From assembly GCF_002245895.1 (NCBI RefSeq), contig NZ_NPJZ01000002.1:682001-746000 (forward strand): 64,000 bases of DNA, in the 5' to 3' direction. The translations under genes and the position numbers were made by a program. This stretch comes from Rhodococcus sp. OK302 (lineage in GTDB: Bacteria > Actinomycetota > Actinomycetes > Mycobacteriales > Mycobacteriaceae). Of this stretch, positions 26,764 to 35,777 are shown in pieces. Positions within the stretch are counted from its first letter, which is position 1, and every line of letters starts with the position of its first letter. Below the pieces are notes generated by a model, which ran no database searches, was not told the DNA's origin, and saw nothing but the letters and a program-made list of their open reading frames with translations.

Positions 26764-27669
26764 ATGCGTCTGTGTTCCTTCCTGTCCGACGGACTGACAC
26801 ACGTCGGCGTAGTCGATGCTGACGATTCAGTCATCGACATCACCCGACTGTCCGGATCGCATACCGATGATCTGCCCCTGACCATGTCGGGATGGGTCGA
26901 ACTCGGCATCAATGGGATCGAGCGTCTCAGACAAATCTGTGAACAAAACGGATCGGACCACGTCGTCGGGAAGGTCGGCGATCTCGAGCTCGTCGCGCCC
27001 ATGGGCCGCCTTCCCCGAAATGTCATCTGCGTCGGCGTCAACTATCGCGAGCACATCGAGGAGTCGGAGCGAGCTGTGGGTGAGATCGAGGTGCCCGATG
27101 TGCCGGTGTATTTCACCAAGGACGTGCGCAGCATCTGCGGGCCCTTCGACGATATTGCGTCCGACGACCGAATCAGCACACAACTGGACTGGGAAGTCGA
27201 GTTGGCAGTGATCATCGGGCGGGGTGGTCGCGGTATCCGGTCTGTGGACGCCCTCGAGCACGTTTTCGGATATGCGGTGCTCAACGACGTCAGTGCCAGG
27301 GATGTGCAGCTCTCCAGAAACCAATGGTGGAAGGGCAAGAGCATCGAAGGTTCGTCACCGCTTGGACCGTTCGTCGTCACTCGCGACGAGATCCCGGATC
27401 CTCAGGATCTTGAGCTGAGGTGCTGGGTCGACGGCGTCGAGAAGCAACGGTCCCGAACCAACCTGATGATTCACGACGTCGCCGCGTTGATTTCGGATCT
27501 GAGCCGAACCTTGACGTTGGAGCCCGGGGATGTCATCAGCACCGGAACGCCGGCCGGCGTCGGGTTGGCCAGGACTCCCCAAGAGTGGCTGCGCCCCGGA
27601 TCCGTGTTGGAGAGCGAGATCACGGGTCTCGGCCGACAGCGAAACCGCATCATCGAACTTGGAGAATGA
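26764..27669 (+). CDS. Fumarylacetoacetate hydrolase-family protein
   Basis: A 301-residue FAH-fold enzyme. The N-terminal cap is followed by ICVGVNYREHIEES, the metal-binding segment LDWEVELAVIIGRGGRGI, GYAVLNDVSARDVQ and the C-terminal LEPGDVISTGTPAGVG. The family includes hydrolases, decarboxylases, tautomerases and hydratases of 2-oxo-dienoates from ring cleavage. Beside the extradiol dioxygenase it most likely isomerises, decarboxylates or hydrolyses the cleavage product, and could replace the missing 4-oxalomesaconate tautomerase (GalD); this is inference. ATG 26764 fits best, because upstream starts overlap the aldolase gene. The next gene starts six bases after its stop. Confidence 0.85.
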   Translation: MRLCSFLSDGLTHVGVVDADDSVIDITRLSGSHTDDLPLTMSGWVELGINGIERLRQICEQNGSDHVVGKVGDLELVAPMGRLPRNVICVGVNYREHIEESERAVGEIEVPDVPVYFTKDVRSICGPFDDIASDDRISTQLDWEVELAVIIGRGGRGIRSVDALEHVFGYAVLNDVSARDVQLSRNQWWKGKSIEGSSPLGPFVVTRDEIPDPQDLELRCWVDGVEKQRSRTNLMIHDVAALISDLSRTLTLEPGDVISTGTPAGVGLARTPQEWLRPGSVLESEITGLGRQRNRIIELGE

Positions 27670-27675
27670 AGGCAA

Positions 27676-28614
27676 ATGGCAAATCTTGTAGGTGTTTTCG
27701 GGACCTCACACAGCCCCGCGTTGATCGCACCAGTCTCTGACTGGCCGGCGCTCGAGCCGCGCATCCCGCGTCCATCCCTCGCGCATCTGCGCGGACACGT
27801 GCGCGACTCCTGGGACGAGCACCAGACACGCTTCGACAGTGCGATGACGCGATTGCGTGCCTCCATTCTGGCGGTCGAGCCGGATGTGCTCCTGATCGTC
27901 GGCAGCGACCAGGGCGAAAACTTTGGGCCGCGGTCCGCCCCGGTGTTCGAGATGTTCTTGGCGGACCATCTCGATGCCAGCGCCGCCAACCGGCGGGACG
28001 AGGGACCCGACCTATTCCGGGTCTCCATGCCGATTGCCCGCGACCTCGGCCTCGGAATCCTGAACCATCTGTGCGACAACGGGTTCGATGTCGCTCACAC
28101 ATCGGAGACCTCGGACGACTACGGTGTCGGCCATGCGATCACGTGGCCGCTGAGGTTCCTCGATCTCATGGACTCCGAGCTTGCGCTGCTGCCGGTCGTG
28201 ACCAATGTGTGGAATCTGCCGAATGTGCCAGGGGTGCGCCGGTGCGTGGCGTTCGGCCAAGAACTGCGCGAGGCGATCAACGCGGTCCCCTCTCAAGCGA
28301 GGGTCGCGGTGCTGGCGTCGGGGGGCCTGAGTCATCTCGTGCTGGATGAGGAGTTGGACTCGCGGGTGCTGGCTGCCTTGCAATCGCGCGACCTCGAGTC
28401 ATGGCACGCAATCGGGGATGACGAACTACGTCTCGCCCACGAGAAGCATGGTCTTCCGCTGCGTCTCAACGGGACGGCGGAGATCACCGACTGGATCATC
28501 GCCGACGCCTGCGCACAGGTCCCGGCGGAGATCATCGACTACGTGCCGGCGTATCGCACCGAATCCGGCTACGGGGTCGGCATGTGCTTCGCCCAATGGG
28601 GCCTTCCGGCCTGA
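27676..28614 (+). CDS. Class III extradiol dioxygenase (LigB/DesZ-like)
   Basis: A 312-residue LigB-fold protein encoded by one gene, with no LigA partner beside it. H12 lies in GTSHSPAL, H220 in ASGGLSHLV and E269 in GTAEITDW. These correspond to His12, His195 and Glu242 of LigB, the protocatechuate 4,5-dioxygenase of Sphingobium. The second iron histidine of LigB (H61, in NDHASAF) is replaced by Q79 in SDQGENF, with E81 close by, as in the single-chain 3-O-methylgallate-dioxygenase-like group as I remember it. It should open a catechol-, gallate- or similar ring with Fe(II) and O2. Downstream enzymes for the product are its immediate neighbours. Confidence 0.82.
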   Translation: MANLVGVFGTSHSPALIAPVSDWPALEPRIPRPSLAHLRGHVRDSWDEHQTRFDSAMTRLRASILAVEPDVLLIVGSDQGENFGPRSAPVFEMFLADHLDASAANRRDEGPDLFRVSMPIARDLGLGILNHLCDNGFDVAHTSETSDDYGVGHAITWPLRFLDLMDSELALLPVVTNVWNLPNVPGVRRCVAFGQELREAINAVPSQARVAVLASGGLSHLVLDEELDSRVLAALQSRDLESWHAIGDDELRLAHEKHGLPLRLNGTAEITDWIIADACAQVPAEIIDYVPAYRTESGYGVGMCFAQWGLPA

Positions 28615-28649
28615 TCTGCAAAACCCTTCAACGAACCTGGAGAGAACTC

Positions 28650-29801
28650 ATGTATGCCGCCCTACCCGACGATCACGTCGAGCTACAGCGATCCGTCAGG
28701 CGATTCGCGCAGACGGTGGTCAAGCCGCGCGCTATGGAGATCGACCGCCAGAACGAGTATCCGGACGACATCTTCAAGGCTCTCCTCGCAGCGGACCTGC
28801 TCGGCCTGGCGACACCCACCGAATACGGTGGTTCCGGTGCCGGGACATTGGGCCTCACGATTGCCATCGAGGAGGTCGCGAAATACTCCAACACCGTCGC
28901 GCTGATGCTCCTGCTGACCCGCCTGCCGGCCCTGCCTATTCTTATCGGGGGTTCAGAGGAGCAGAAGACAAGCTACGTTGCCGACATGGCTTCCGGCGCC
29001 AGGCGCGCGTCCTTCGGCCTGTCCGAACCGCAGGCCGGATCGGACCTGAAGGGCATGCGGACCCGCGCCGTCCGCGACGGCACGGACTGGGTAATCACCG
29101 GCGCAAAATGCTGGATGTCCGGGCTCGAGCAGGCGGATTTCTACACCATCTTCGCGCGCACCGGGAAGGACGGGTTCAGCTGCTTCATCGTCGACCGCAA
29201 CCTCTCCGGTGTTTCCGTGGCCCGCGTCGATGACAAGCTGGGCGTCCGCGGCGTCAACACCGGAGAACTCCTCCTTGACGGCGTCCGCGTACCAGCCGTC
29301 GCACTCGTAGGAGAAGCCGACCAGGCGTTCAAACTGGCCATGCTGTCACTGAATTCGATGCGGCCCATCGTCGCAGCGCGTGGACTGGGGCTCGCCGAGG
29401 GCGCTCTGATGTACGCAGTCGACTACATGCACACACGTCAGGCGTTCGGTGCACCGCTGACCAGTCAACAGGGACTCGGGTGGATGGTTGCCGAGCACGC
29501 CGCCGAGATCGAGGCAGCTCGACTGTTGACTTACCGCGCGGCCAGCATGGTTGACGAAGGCACCTTCGACAAGGCCGCGGTTCCCCTGTTGTCGATGGCC
29601 AAGCTGGTGGCAACGGAGACCGCAGTCAAGGTCTCCGGCACTGCAGTACAGCTCCTAGGCGCCGCCGGATACATGAAGGACCACCCGGTGGAGATGTACT
29701 ACCGCGACGCGAAACAGCTGACCATCGTCGAGGGAACGAGTCAGATCCAGAAGAATCTGCTCGCCCAGGCGGTTTTCGACCGAAAGCTGTGGTGGAACTA
29801 A
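28650..29801 (+). CDS. Acyl-CoA dehydrogenase
   Basis: A 383-residue acyl-CoA dehydrogenase of standard length. Landmarks are FGLSEPQAGSDLKGMRTRAV (substrate/flavin loop), WMSGLEQADFYTIFA in the beta domain, RQAFGAPLTSQQGLGWMVAE in the C-terminal domain, and the catalytic glutamate position in IVEGTSQIQKNLLA. It oxidises an acyl-CoA to the 2-enoyl-CoA. The start is ATG 28650, with GGAGAG six bases upstream. Between an extradiol dioxygenase and a BadI-like hydrolase it may act on an alicyclic CoA ester such as a cyclohexane- or cyclohexene-carboxyl-CoA (inference). Confidence 0.88.
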   Translation: MYAALPDDHVELQRSVRRFAQTVVKPRAMEIDRQNEYPDDIFKALLAADLLGLATPTEYGGSGAGTLGLTIAIEEVAKYSNTVALMLLLTRLPALPILIGGSEEQKTSYVADMASGARRASFGLSEPQAGSDLKGMRTRAVRDGTDWVITGAKCWMSGLEQADFYTIFARTGKDGFSCFIVDRNLSGVSVARVDDKLGVRGVNTGELLLDGVRVPAVALVGEADQAFKLAMLSLNSMRPIVAARGLGLAEGALMYAVDYMHTRQAFGAPLTSQQGLGWMVAEHAAEIEAARLLTYRAASMVDEGTFDKAAVPLLSMAKLVATETAVKVSGTAVQLLGAAGYMKDHPVEMYYRDAKQLTIVEGTSQIQKNLLAQAVFDRKLWWN

Positions 29802-29881
29802 CGCCCGTGCCCGCAAACCCGTCCACGGCGATGCCCACGACTCGGGCTCGCCGAACACCCGAATCAGAAGAGGAATCACGT

Positions 29882-30673
29882 ATGTCACTGAATGGATATC
29901 ACGGATCCGAGGAGGACATCCTCCTTTCGATCGAGGACCGGATCGCCTGGATCACGTTCAACCGGCCGGAGACGTTGAACGCGTTCGGCCCCGCCCAATT
30001 TCATCGTCTCGCCGACCTGCTCGACGGCGTTTCGGTCAACCCAGACGTTGGTGTCGTCGTACTGACTGGCAACGGCCGGGCGTTCTCGGCCGGTGGTGAC
30101 GTGCGGGAGTTCACGAAGAAGGGGCTGGTCGACACGGGGGTGTACGCCCTTCGGGCGATGACCTCGATTCGCTCTTGTCGAAAGCCCGTCATCGCGATGG
30201 TCAACGGGATCGCCGTGGGCGGCGGCAATGAGCTGGTCATCGCCGCAGACCTTGCCATCGCTGCCCGCAGCGCCCGCCTTGGACAGGCCGGCACGATGAT
30301 TGGGGCTTGCCCCGTCCTCGGTGGAACCAATGTGCTTCCGTTGCAGATCGGCGAGAAGAGGGCAAAGCAGATCGTCTTCTTCAGCGAGAAGGTTTCAGCT
30401 CAGCAGGCGTTCGAGTGGGGATGGGTCAATGAGGTCGTCGACGACGTTGATCTGAAATCGACCACACGCGAATGGGCCCAGCGGCTGCTCGCGCTGCACC
30501 CCCAGGCGCTCCAGATCGCCAAGGCCGGAAGCAATGTCTGGTGGAACCACTCCTACGACACGATGGTCAACGGCCTCGACATGATCGCTATGGGCGTGCC
30601 CGCCGAATCCGTCGACGAGGGACGCGACGCGTTCATGGAAAAGCGTCCGGCAGACTATTCGCGCTGGCGCTGA
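29882..30673 (+). CDS. Crotonase-family enzyme, BadI-like ring-opening hydrolase or enoyl-CoA hydratase
   Basis: A 263-residue crotonase-fold protein. The oxyanion-hole segments are AFSAGGDV (67-74) and GIAVGGGNELVI (109-120). The stretch GGGNEL, the later IGEKRAKQIVFFSEKVSAQQ and the end HPQALQIAKAGSNVWW with EKRPADYSR resemble BadI/AliI, 2-ketocyclohexane-carboxyl-CoA hydrolase, and the related MenB group, more than ordinary enoyl-CoA hydratases. It would open a beta-keto cyclohexane ring. ATG 29882 has GAGGAA upstream; the earlier frame overlaps nothing useful. It is the last gene of the Rieske operon. An ordinary enoyl-CoA hydratase remains possible. Confidence 0.75.
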   Translation: MSLNGYHGSEEDILLSIEDRIAWITFNRPETLNAFGPAQFHRLADLLDGVSVNPDVGVVVLTGNGRAFSAGGDVREFTKKGLVDTGVYALRAMTSIRSCRKPVIAMVNGIAVGGGNELVIAADLAIAARSARLGQAGTMIGACPVLGGTNVLPLQIGEKRAKQIVFFSEKVSAQQAFEWGWVNEVVDDVDLKSTTREWAQRLLALHPQALQIAKAGSNVWWNHSYDTMVNGLDMIAMGVPAESVDEGRDAFMEKRPADYSRWR

Positions 30674-30766
30674 CATTGCGGTGGTTCCTCTATCAGCCGT
30701 GGGCATCGGCGGACCTTTCATCATTGCCGCCGTGTACCGCGCGTTCGATTTCCATCTCGTCAACGC

Positions 30767-31547
30767 TCAGGCTGCTTCGGCGCGCGGCCTGTTGAAGATC
30801 GTGCCGAGTTCAGCGGCAGAGGCGGGACGATCACCGGGGATTCCCGTCATGGCCCGTTCGATGGCGGCGTGCCGGTCACTGCGCAGAAGAGCGTGGCGGC
30901 GAGGTTGGAGACGTCCGACGCCGGCGTAGGTGTTTGGTCCTTGACCCCCTCGGGGGCGGTGAACGCCGGTGATCCGGTGACAGTGCCCGTGGTTGTCTCG
31001 AAACCGCCGACGATGCGGGCGATGCCGAAATCGGACAGCAGCTCGTCGTAGTCGGTGAGCAGGATGTTTGCCGGCTTTACATCGCGTTAGAGGGTGCCGA
31101 TCCGATGCGCGGTCTCGAGCGCGTCGGCCACATTGACCCCGAGGCGGAGCGCTTCGCCCCACTCGAGCGGGCCGCACAGGCGGTCCGCGCCTCCAGCGAG
31201 CCATGGGGTGATACTCCGTCATGATGTCGGGCCGACCGTAGGGGTGGCGCCGACCCGGAGGACGTGACGAGGTTTGGGTGCCCGGACAGTCCCGCCGTTG
31301 CGCCGTTGCGCCATTGCGCCGTTGCGCGCTGTTCGCGGAGAAATCGTTTGAGGTTCTCGGGTCCGGATCGTGAGGTGAGGATCTTGACGGCGACGGTGTG
31401 ATCGAGGGAACGATGCCGGCAGCGGTAGATGACGCTGAAGCCGCCACGTCCGATCTCGTGGGCTTCCTCGAACCCAGCCGTGCCCAGTTCTGACGCGATA
31501 CTCAGGGTCAGGTCACGCTGTGTCAGCGGTGGATAGATTTCGGCCAT
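30767..31547 (-). pseudogene. Decayed PknK-type serine/threonine protein kinase domain
   Basis: On the minus strand ATG 31547 starts MAEIYPPLTQRDLTLSIASE, then EIGRGGFSVIYRCRHRSLDH and TVAVKILTSRSGPENLKRF, closely resembling the start of mycobacterial PknK. Further kinase pieces appear in shifted frames: a remnant of the DxKPxN loop near 31080 (with the stop codon in place of a sense codon), FGIARI-like residues near 31010, and RPASAAELGTIFNRPRAEAA at the end. Several frameshifts and stops are present. An 8-base unit GCCGTTGC is repeated four times (31294-31325), adding eight codons compared with PknK. The MalT-like C-terminal part of PknK is missing. Confidence 0.75.
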
Positions 31548-31759
31548 CGGCAGCCTAAATGCTGCGGCGTGGTGTCCGCGCCCACGAAGTGCCCCTGAGG
31601 TGCACTCCCTCTGGCGGTAGCACGGGCCGCAGACGTAGCAGGCCGCCGAAGATCGGCGCCTGGATGCGGCAACGGCGTGGTCTGGGTCACTCACCGTACC
31701 CAGCGCGCATCCCTGGGGCGCGTTCGGTGGCGGCACCCTAAGCCCCACCAGATTGACCA

Positions 31760-31788
31760 TTGACCTTCCGATCGGAAGGTCTTAGTCT
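31760..31788 (+). promoter_or_regulatory. Promoter with palindromic operator, P450 operon
   Basis: TTGACC (31760-31765) and TAGTCT (31783-31788) are spaced by 17 bases. The perfect 18-base palindrome ACCTTCCGATCGGAAGGT (31763-31780) overlaps the -35 box and fills the spacer. The arrangement is the same as at 12443. The P450 start follows 69 bases after the -10 box. Confidence 0.75.
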
Positions 31789-31856
31789 CGGATTTATCGC
31801 CCAATCCAGGGCAAAACAATCACCGGCTTCCGGGCCCATCCCATTCTGGGGGAGCA

Positions 31857-33029
31857 GTGGACATCAGCAAAAGCAACTACGACCACCGTTACGTCGCCAC
31901 TCTTGATGATCCGGAGGAGTTTCACAGCGAAATGCGGGCCAAGTGTCCCGTTCAGCACAGCGAGAACTATGGCGGCTTCTGGGCGCTGAGCCGGTATGAG
32001 GAGGTCGAAGCGGCCACGCGCGACACGGCGCGATTCTCGTCCCTGCCGACCATCACCCTCCCGTCGGTCGGGGCGCCGAGACCGTTCATTCCCATGGAGT
32101 CCGACCCGCCCGAGCATGGCAAGTACCGGTCTCTTCTCAACGTCGCATTCAGTGCGCGCCGGATCGCGGAACTTGAGGACGAGGTACGCAAGCACGCTAT
32201 CGAGTTGATCGAAGGCTTTGCGTCCGCCGGCGAAGCGGATCTGGCGAGAGACCTCGTCTTCCCGCTGACATCGCGGGTCATCACTTGGCTCCTCGGTATC
32301 CCCGACGAGGACGTATCCCGTTTCAGTGCCTGGTCATTGGGTTTGGTCTCGGTCGCGACGCCGGAGGAGGGGGTGGCGTTGCAGATGGAGATCCGCGACT
32401 ACTACCTCCAGCTGATTGCTGCCCGCCGGGTCAACCCGACCGATGACCTTGCCAGTCATCTGCTCGCATCGATGATCGATGACCGTCCGGTCACCGAGGA
32501 GGAGGCGCTCGATATCTATCTCTCGCTGACCGGGGCCGGCGGCGAGACGACTGCCGCGGCCGGCAATCACATCTTTACCCTGATTGACCGTCACCCCGAG
32601 ATCCGATCGCAACTACAGGCCAAACGCGAGCTGATGCCCTCGGCGATCGAGGAGTTTTTGCGATACGTCACACCGGTTCCCGGCTTCGGTCGAACGACCA
32701 CCGCGGGGGTTGAGGTAGCAGGCACCGTGATCCCTGAGGGTGAGCGAGTCTGGTTGTCGTGGCTCTCAGCGAACCATGACGACGCCGCATTCGACGATCC
32801 CTCCATGATCATGCTGGACCGAAAGCCGAACCGGCACCTGGCATTCGGTGCAGGAGTCCACCGTTGCCCAGGGGCTCCCTTGGCCCGGCTCGAGCTGCGC
32901 ATCATGCTCGAAGAGATTCTGGACCGGATCCCGGACTACCGATTGGTAGATCCAGCCGCGGTGCGAATCTCCGAGGGGCAGACGCGAGTCATTCGTTCGG
33001 TACCGATCGTTTTCACACCGCAGGCATGA
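31857..33029 (+). CDS. Cytochrome P450
   Basis: A 390-residue soluble bacterial P450. The oxygen-binding I-helix motif is GAGGETT (226-232), the K-helix ExxR is EEFLR (265-269) and the heme-thiolate loop is FGAGVHRCPG with Cys337. The start is GTG 31857 after GGGGGAG. It is the first gene of an operon followed by an alcohol dehydrogenase and an aldehyde dehydrogenase, a classic set for oxidising a methyl or methylene group to a carboxylate. The oxidoreductase two genes further on (35778) may be its electron donor or that of the Rieske oxygenase. The substrate is unknown. Confidence 0.92.
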   Translation: MDISKSNYDHRYVATLDDPEEFHSEMRAKCPVQHSENYGGFWALSRYEEVEAATRDTARFSSLPTITLPSVGAPRPFIPMESDPPEHGKYRSLLNVAFSARRIAELEDEVRKHAIELIEGFASAGEADLARDLVFPLTSRVITWLLGIPDEDVSRFSAWSLGLVSVATPEEGVALQMEIRDYYLQLIAARRVNPTDDLASHLLASMIDDRPVTEEEALDIYLSLTGAGGETTAAAGNHIFTLIDRHPEIRSQLQAKRELMPSAIEEFLRYVTPVPGFGRTTTAGVEVAGTVIPEGERVWLSWLSANHDDAAFDDPSMIMLDRKPNRHLAFGAGVHRCPGAPLARLELRIMLEEILDRIPDYRLVDPAAVRISEGQTRVIRSVPIVFTPQA

Positions 33030-33090
33030 CCAGTCACAGTCCGATTCGGGCGGGTAGCCCGGAACTCGTTCCTACACGCAGGAGATGTCC

Positions 33091-34179
33091 ATGAGAGCCG
33101 CAGTCAGCCGAGGTATCGGCCAGATCAGCATCGAAGAATTGCCCGACCCGAGACCACAGGCCGGCGAGGTGAGGGTTCGCCTTGTGAGCTCCGGTATCTG
33201 CCACACCGATGTCTCAGTGTTGGCCGGGCACCTGCCCTCGCCACGACCGATCGTCCTGGGGCACGAAGGCGCCGGAGTGGTCGACGACATCGGCGCAGGT
33301 GTGGAGCAACTCGCGGTGGGTGATCACGTGATCTGCTCGATCATCACCTCATGCCATGCGTGCTTCCAGTGCCTTCGCGGTGAGTATGCGCTGTGCGAAC
33401 GCGCCGTTGGCTTTTCGGGCACGATGCTTGACGGCACCACCAGACTCCAATCCGGGGAAGAGGACGTGCACACCCTCTTCTGCCAGGGGTCCTTCGCCGA
33501 GTATGCGGTCGTGCCGGCATCGGCGGCGGTGAAGATTCGACGGGATGCGCCGCTCGAGAAGCTGGCCGGTCTGGGATGCGCATGGTCGACGGGTCTGGGA
33601 GCTGCGATCGTCCGCGCGGAGGTCAGGCCGGGGAGCAGCGTGGTGGTCATCGGCGCTGGCGGTGTCGGACTCGCCGCGATGATGGGTGCTCGGGCGATGG
33701 GGGCCACGACCGTCATCGCGGTCGACATCGCCGAACGCAAGCTCGAACGGGCCAGAGATCTGGGCCTGGCATCGCACACCATCTCGGTGTCCGGAGCGGA
33801 GGCCGTGGACGCGATCCGTGACCTCACCGACGGCAGGGGTGCCGACTATGGGTTCGACGCGGTGGGCGCCCTAGGCACGTTGGAGACCTCGCTGCAGGCC
33901 ATCCGTCCTGGCGGACTGGCGGTGGCCATCGGCGTGATGGACGCATCGGTTACGGCCACGTTCGACCTGTTCGGGTTCCTGATGCAGAAGCGGTTGACCG
34001 GTACCTACGCGGGATCGATTCTCCCGCAACGGGACATTCCCGCCTTTGTCGATCTCTACATGGATGGTCGGCTTCCGTTGGATTCGGTCATCGACGCCAC
34101 CTATTCACTGGACCAAGTCCCCAAAGCCCTCGACCAGCTCGCCGCGAACGAAATCACCAAGGGCGTGGTGCTGCTATGA
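33091..34179 (+). CDS. Zinc-dependent alcohol dehydrogenase (class III-like)
   Basis: A 362-residue medium-chain dehydrogenase. Catalytic zinc ligands are C37 in SGICHTDVSVLAGH and the GHEGAG histidine. The structural zinc loop TSCHACFQCLRGEYALC provides four cysteines near 91-106. The NAD motif VVIGAGGVGLAAM and the acidic end of the next strand (AVDIAERK) indicate NAD. GGAG at 33081 fits ATG 33091; the in-frame ATG 33085 is too close. It should oxidise the alcohol made by the P450. Its stop overlaps the aldehyde dehydrogenase start. Confidence 0.9.
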   Translation: MRAAVSRGIGQISIEELPDPRPQAGEVRVRLVSSGICHTDVSVLAGHLPSPRPIVLGHEGAGVVDDIGAGVEQLAVGDHVICSIITSCHACFQCLRGEYALCERAVGFSGTMLDGTTRLQSGEEDVHTLFCQGSFAEYAVVPASAAVKIRRDAPLEKLAGLGCAWSTGLGAAIVRAEVRPGSSVVVIGAGGVGLAAMMGARAMGATTVIAVDIAERKLERARDLGLASHTISVSGAEAVDAIRDLTDGRGADYGFDAVGALGTLETSLQAIRPGGLAVAIGVMDASVTATFDLFGFLMQKRLTGTYAGSILPQRDIPAFVDLYMDGRLPLDSVIDATYSLDQVPKALDQLAANEITKGVVLL

Positions 34180-35642
34180 GCGCACTGGATATGCAGATGT
34201 ACGTCGACGGCCAGTGGCACAACGGTGTGGACGGCGGGCGGATTCAAGTGGTCAACCCGGCCCGGACCACAGAGATCGTCGGGTCGATACCCGACGGCGC
34301 GCCAGGCGACGTCGATCTGGCGGTCGCCGCCGCGAAGAGGGCGCAGTACGACTGGTCGCGTCTTTCCCTTGCCGAGCGTGCGGCATTGGTCGCCGATGCC
34401 GGCGCACGACTGGCGGCAATAGACCCTTCGGGTCCGGAGGCGTTGACCCGCGAGATGGGCAAGATCCTCGCGGAATCGGTGATGGACTTTCAGTCCTCAC
34501 CATGGGTGTGGTCGCACTACCTCAATGATCTCGATGCACTGGACAAGGTCCTTACCGACCGCCAGCACGACGATACCGGCCGGCTCGAGGTCCATCGCCG
34601 GCCGGTTGGTGTCGTCGGTGCCATCGTCCCCTGGAACTGGCCGATCGCACTGCTCGGCGTCAAGCTCGGCCCCGCACTGCTCGCGGGTAACACCATCGTC
34701 GCCGTCCCTTCCCCGTTCGCGTCACTGGGTGTGCTCAAGGCCATCGAGGCGATCGGTGCGGCGTTGCCTGCTGGTGTGGTGAATGTCGTCACCGGTACGG
34801 GTGAGCGGGTTGGTGCCGCCCTGAGCGCGCATCCCGACGTCGGAATGATTGCCTTCACGGGCGGGATGGAGGCCGGACGTGCGGTCGCACAAGCGCTCGG
34901 ATCACGTTTGAAGAGAGGCGTGTTCGAGCTGGGCGGCAACGACCCCGCGGTCCTGCTCGACGATGTCAATGTCGACGATGATCTCATCCGCAAATTGGCG
35001 GCCGCGTTCACCGTGACCTCAGGTCAGGTCTGCTTCGCGGTCAAGCGACTGTATGTACACGAAACCCTGCTCGAGGAAATTACCGCCAAGCTCGGTGATG
35101 CCCTGCAGGACATGGTCGTCGGCGACGGGCTCGACCCAGACGTCACGATGGGTCCATTGGCCAACGAACGACAGTTCAAGAGATTCACCGCAATTCTCGC
35201 CGAGGCCGAAGCATCGGGCGCGAAGGTGAGTTCGTTCGGCCGCGTCAGGGATAAGGCCTCGTGGGACGGCGGATACTTTCACCTTCCCGCGTTGGTTACG
35301 CAGGTCCGGTCAGAGGAACGGATCGTCTGTGACGAGCAGTTCGGACCTGCCCTGCCGATCATCGGTTTCCGCTCGGACAGCGAGGCGATCTCGCTCGTGA
35401 ACGCGACGCCGTTCGGGCTCACCTCCAGTATCTGGACGCCCGACCTGAGCCGCGCATGGGATTTGGCAGAGCACATCGATGCGGGCGTCACCTTCATCAA
35501 CAAGCACGGCATGTCCGCCTTCGATCCGGGCGCGCCATTCGGCGGAGTCAAGGACAGCGGCTACGGACGCGAAATGGGGACCGAAGGCCTGCTCGAGTAC
35601 ACCTGGTCTCAGCAGATTAACGATCGCCAGATCTACGGGTAG
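34176..35642 (+). CDS. Aldehyde dehydrogenase (NAD-dependent)
   Basis: A 488-residue ALDH. It has VPWNWPIALLGVKLGPALLA, the NAD-binding AFTGGMEAGRAVAQ, the catalytic glutamate in FELGGNDPAV and the catalytic cysteine in TSGQVCFAVKRLY. The C-terminus ends GGVKDSGYGREMGTEGLLEY. It would turn the aldehyde from the preceding alcohol dehydrogenase into an acid that the ligase at 16440 could activate. ATGA overlap with the upstream gene. A strong hairpin follows its stop. Confidence 0.9.
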   Translation: MSALDMQMYVDGQWHNGVDGGRIQVVNPARTTEIVGSIPDGAPGDVDLAVAAAKRAQYDWSRLSLAERAALVADAGARLAAIDPSGPEALTREMGKILAESVMDFQSSPWVWSHYLNDLDALDKVLTDRQHDDTGRLEVHRRPVGVVGAIVPWNWPIALLGVKLGPALLAGNTIVAVPSPFASLGVLKAIEAIGAALPAGVVNVVTGTGERVGAALSAHPDVGMIAFTGGMEAGRAVAQALGSRLKRGVFELGGNDPAVLLDDVNVDDDLIRKLAAAFTVTSGQVCFAVKRLYVHETLLEEITAKLGDALQDMVVGDGLDPDVTMGPLANERQFKRFTAILAEAEASGAKVSSFGRVRDKASWDGGYFHLPALVTQVRSEERIVCDEQFGPALPIIGFRSDSEAISLVNATPFGLTSSIWTPDLSRAWDLAEHIDAGVTFINKHGMSAFDPGAPFGGVKDSGYGREMGTEGLLEYTWSQQINDRQIYG

Positions 35643-35662
35643 TGACCGCCCGGAACCGACTC

Positions 35663-35714
35663 GGGCACACCGCGGCACCAGGGGGCGTCAGCCCTTTGTT
35701 GCCGCGGTGTGCCC
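35663..35714 (+). terminator. Strong stem-loop after the ALDH gene
   Basis: A perfect 15-base inverted repeat: GGGCACACCGCGGCA (35663-35677) and its complement (35700-35714), with a 22-base loop. No T-run follows, so it may be a factor-independent terminator of the actinobacterial type or an attenuator that lowers expression of the two genes after it. Confidence 0.5.
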
Positions 35715-35777
35715 GCGCGGGACCGCGACGCCGCCTCATGAAATCGAAGACGAACACCTCTGAATGGATGAAATCGC

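Noticed and set aside
31294..31325. Short tandem repeat as a possible CRISPR or regulatory array
   Set aside because: The unit is only 8 bases without spacers and lies in a decayed coding region; slippage explains it. No CRISPR array was seen anywhere.
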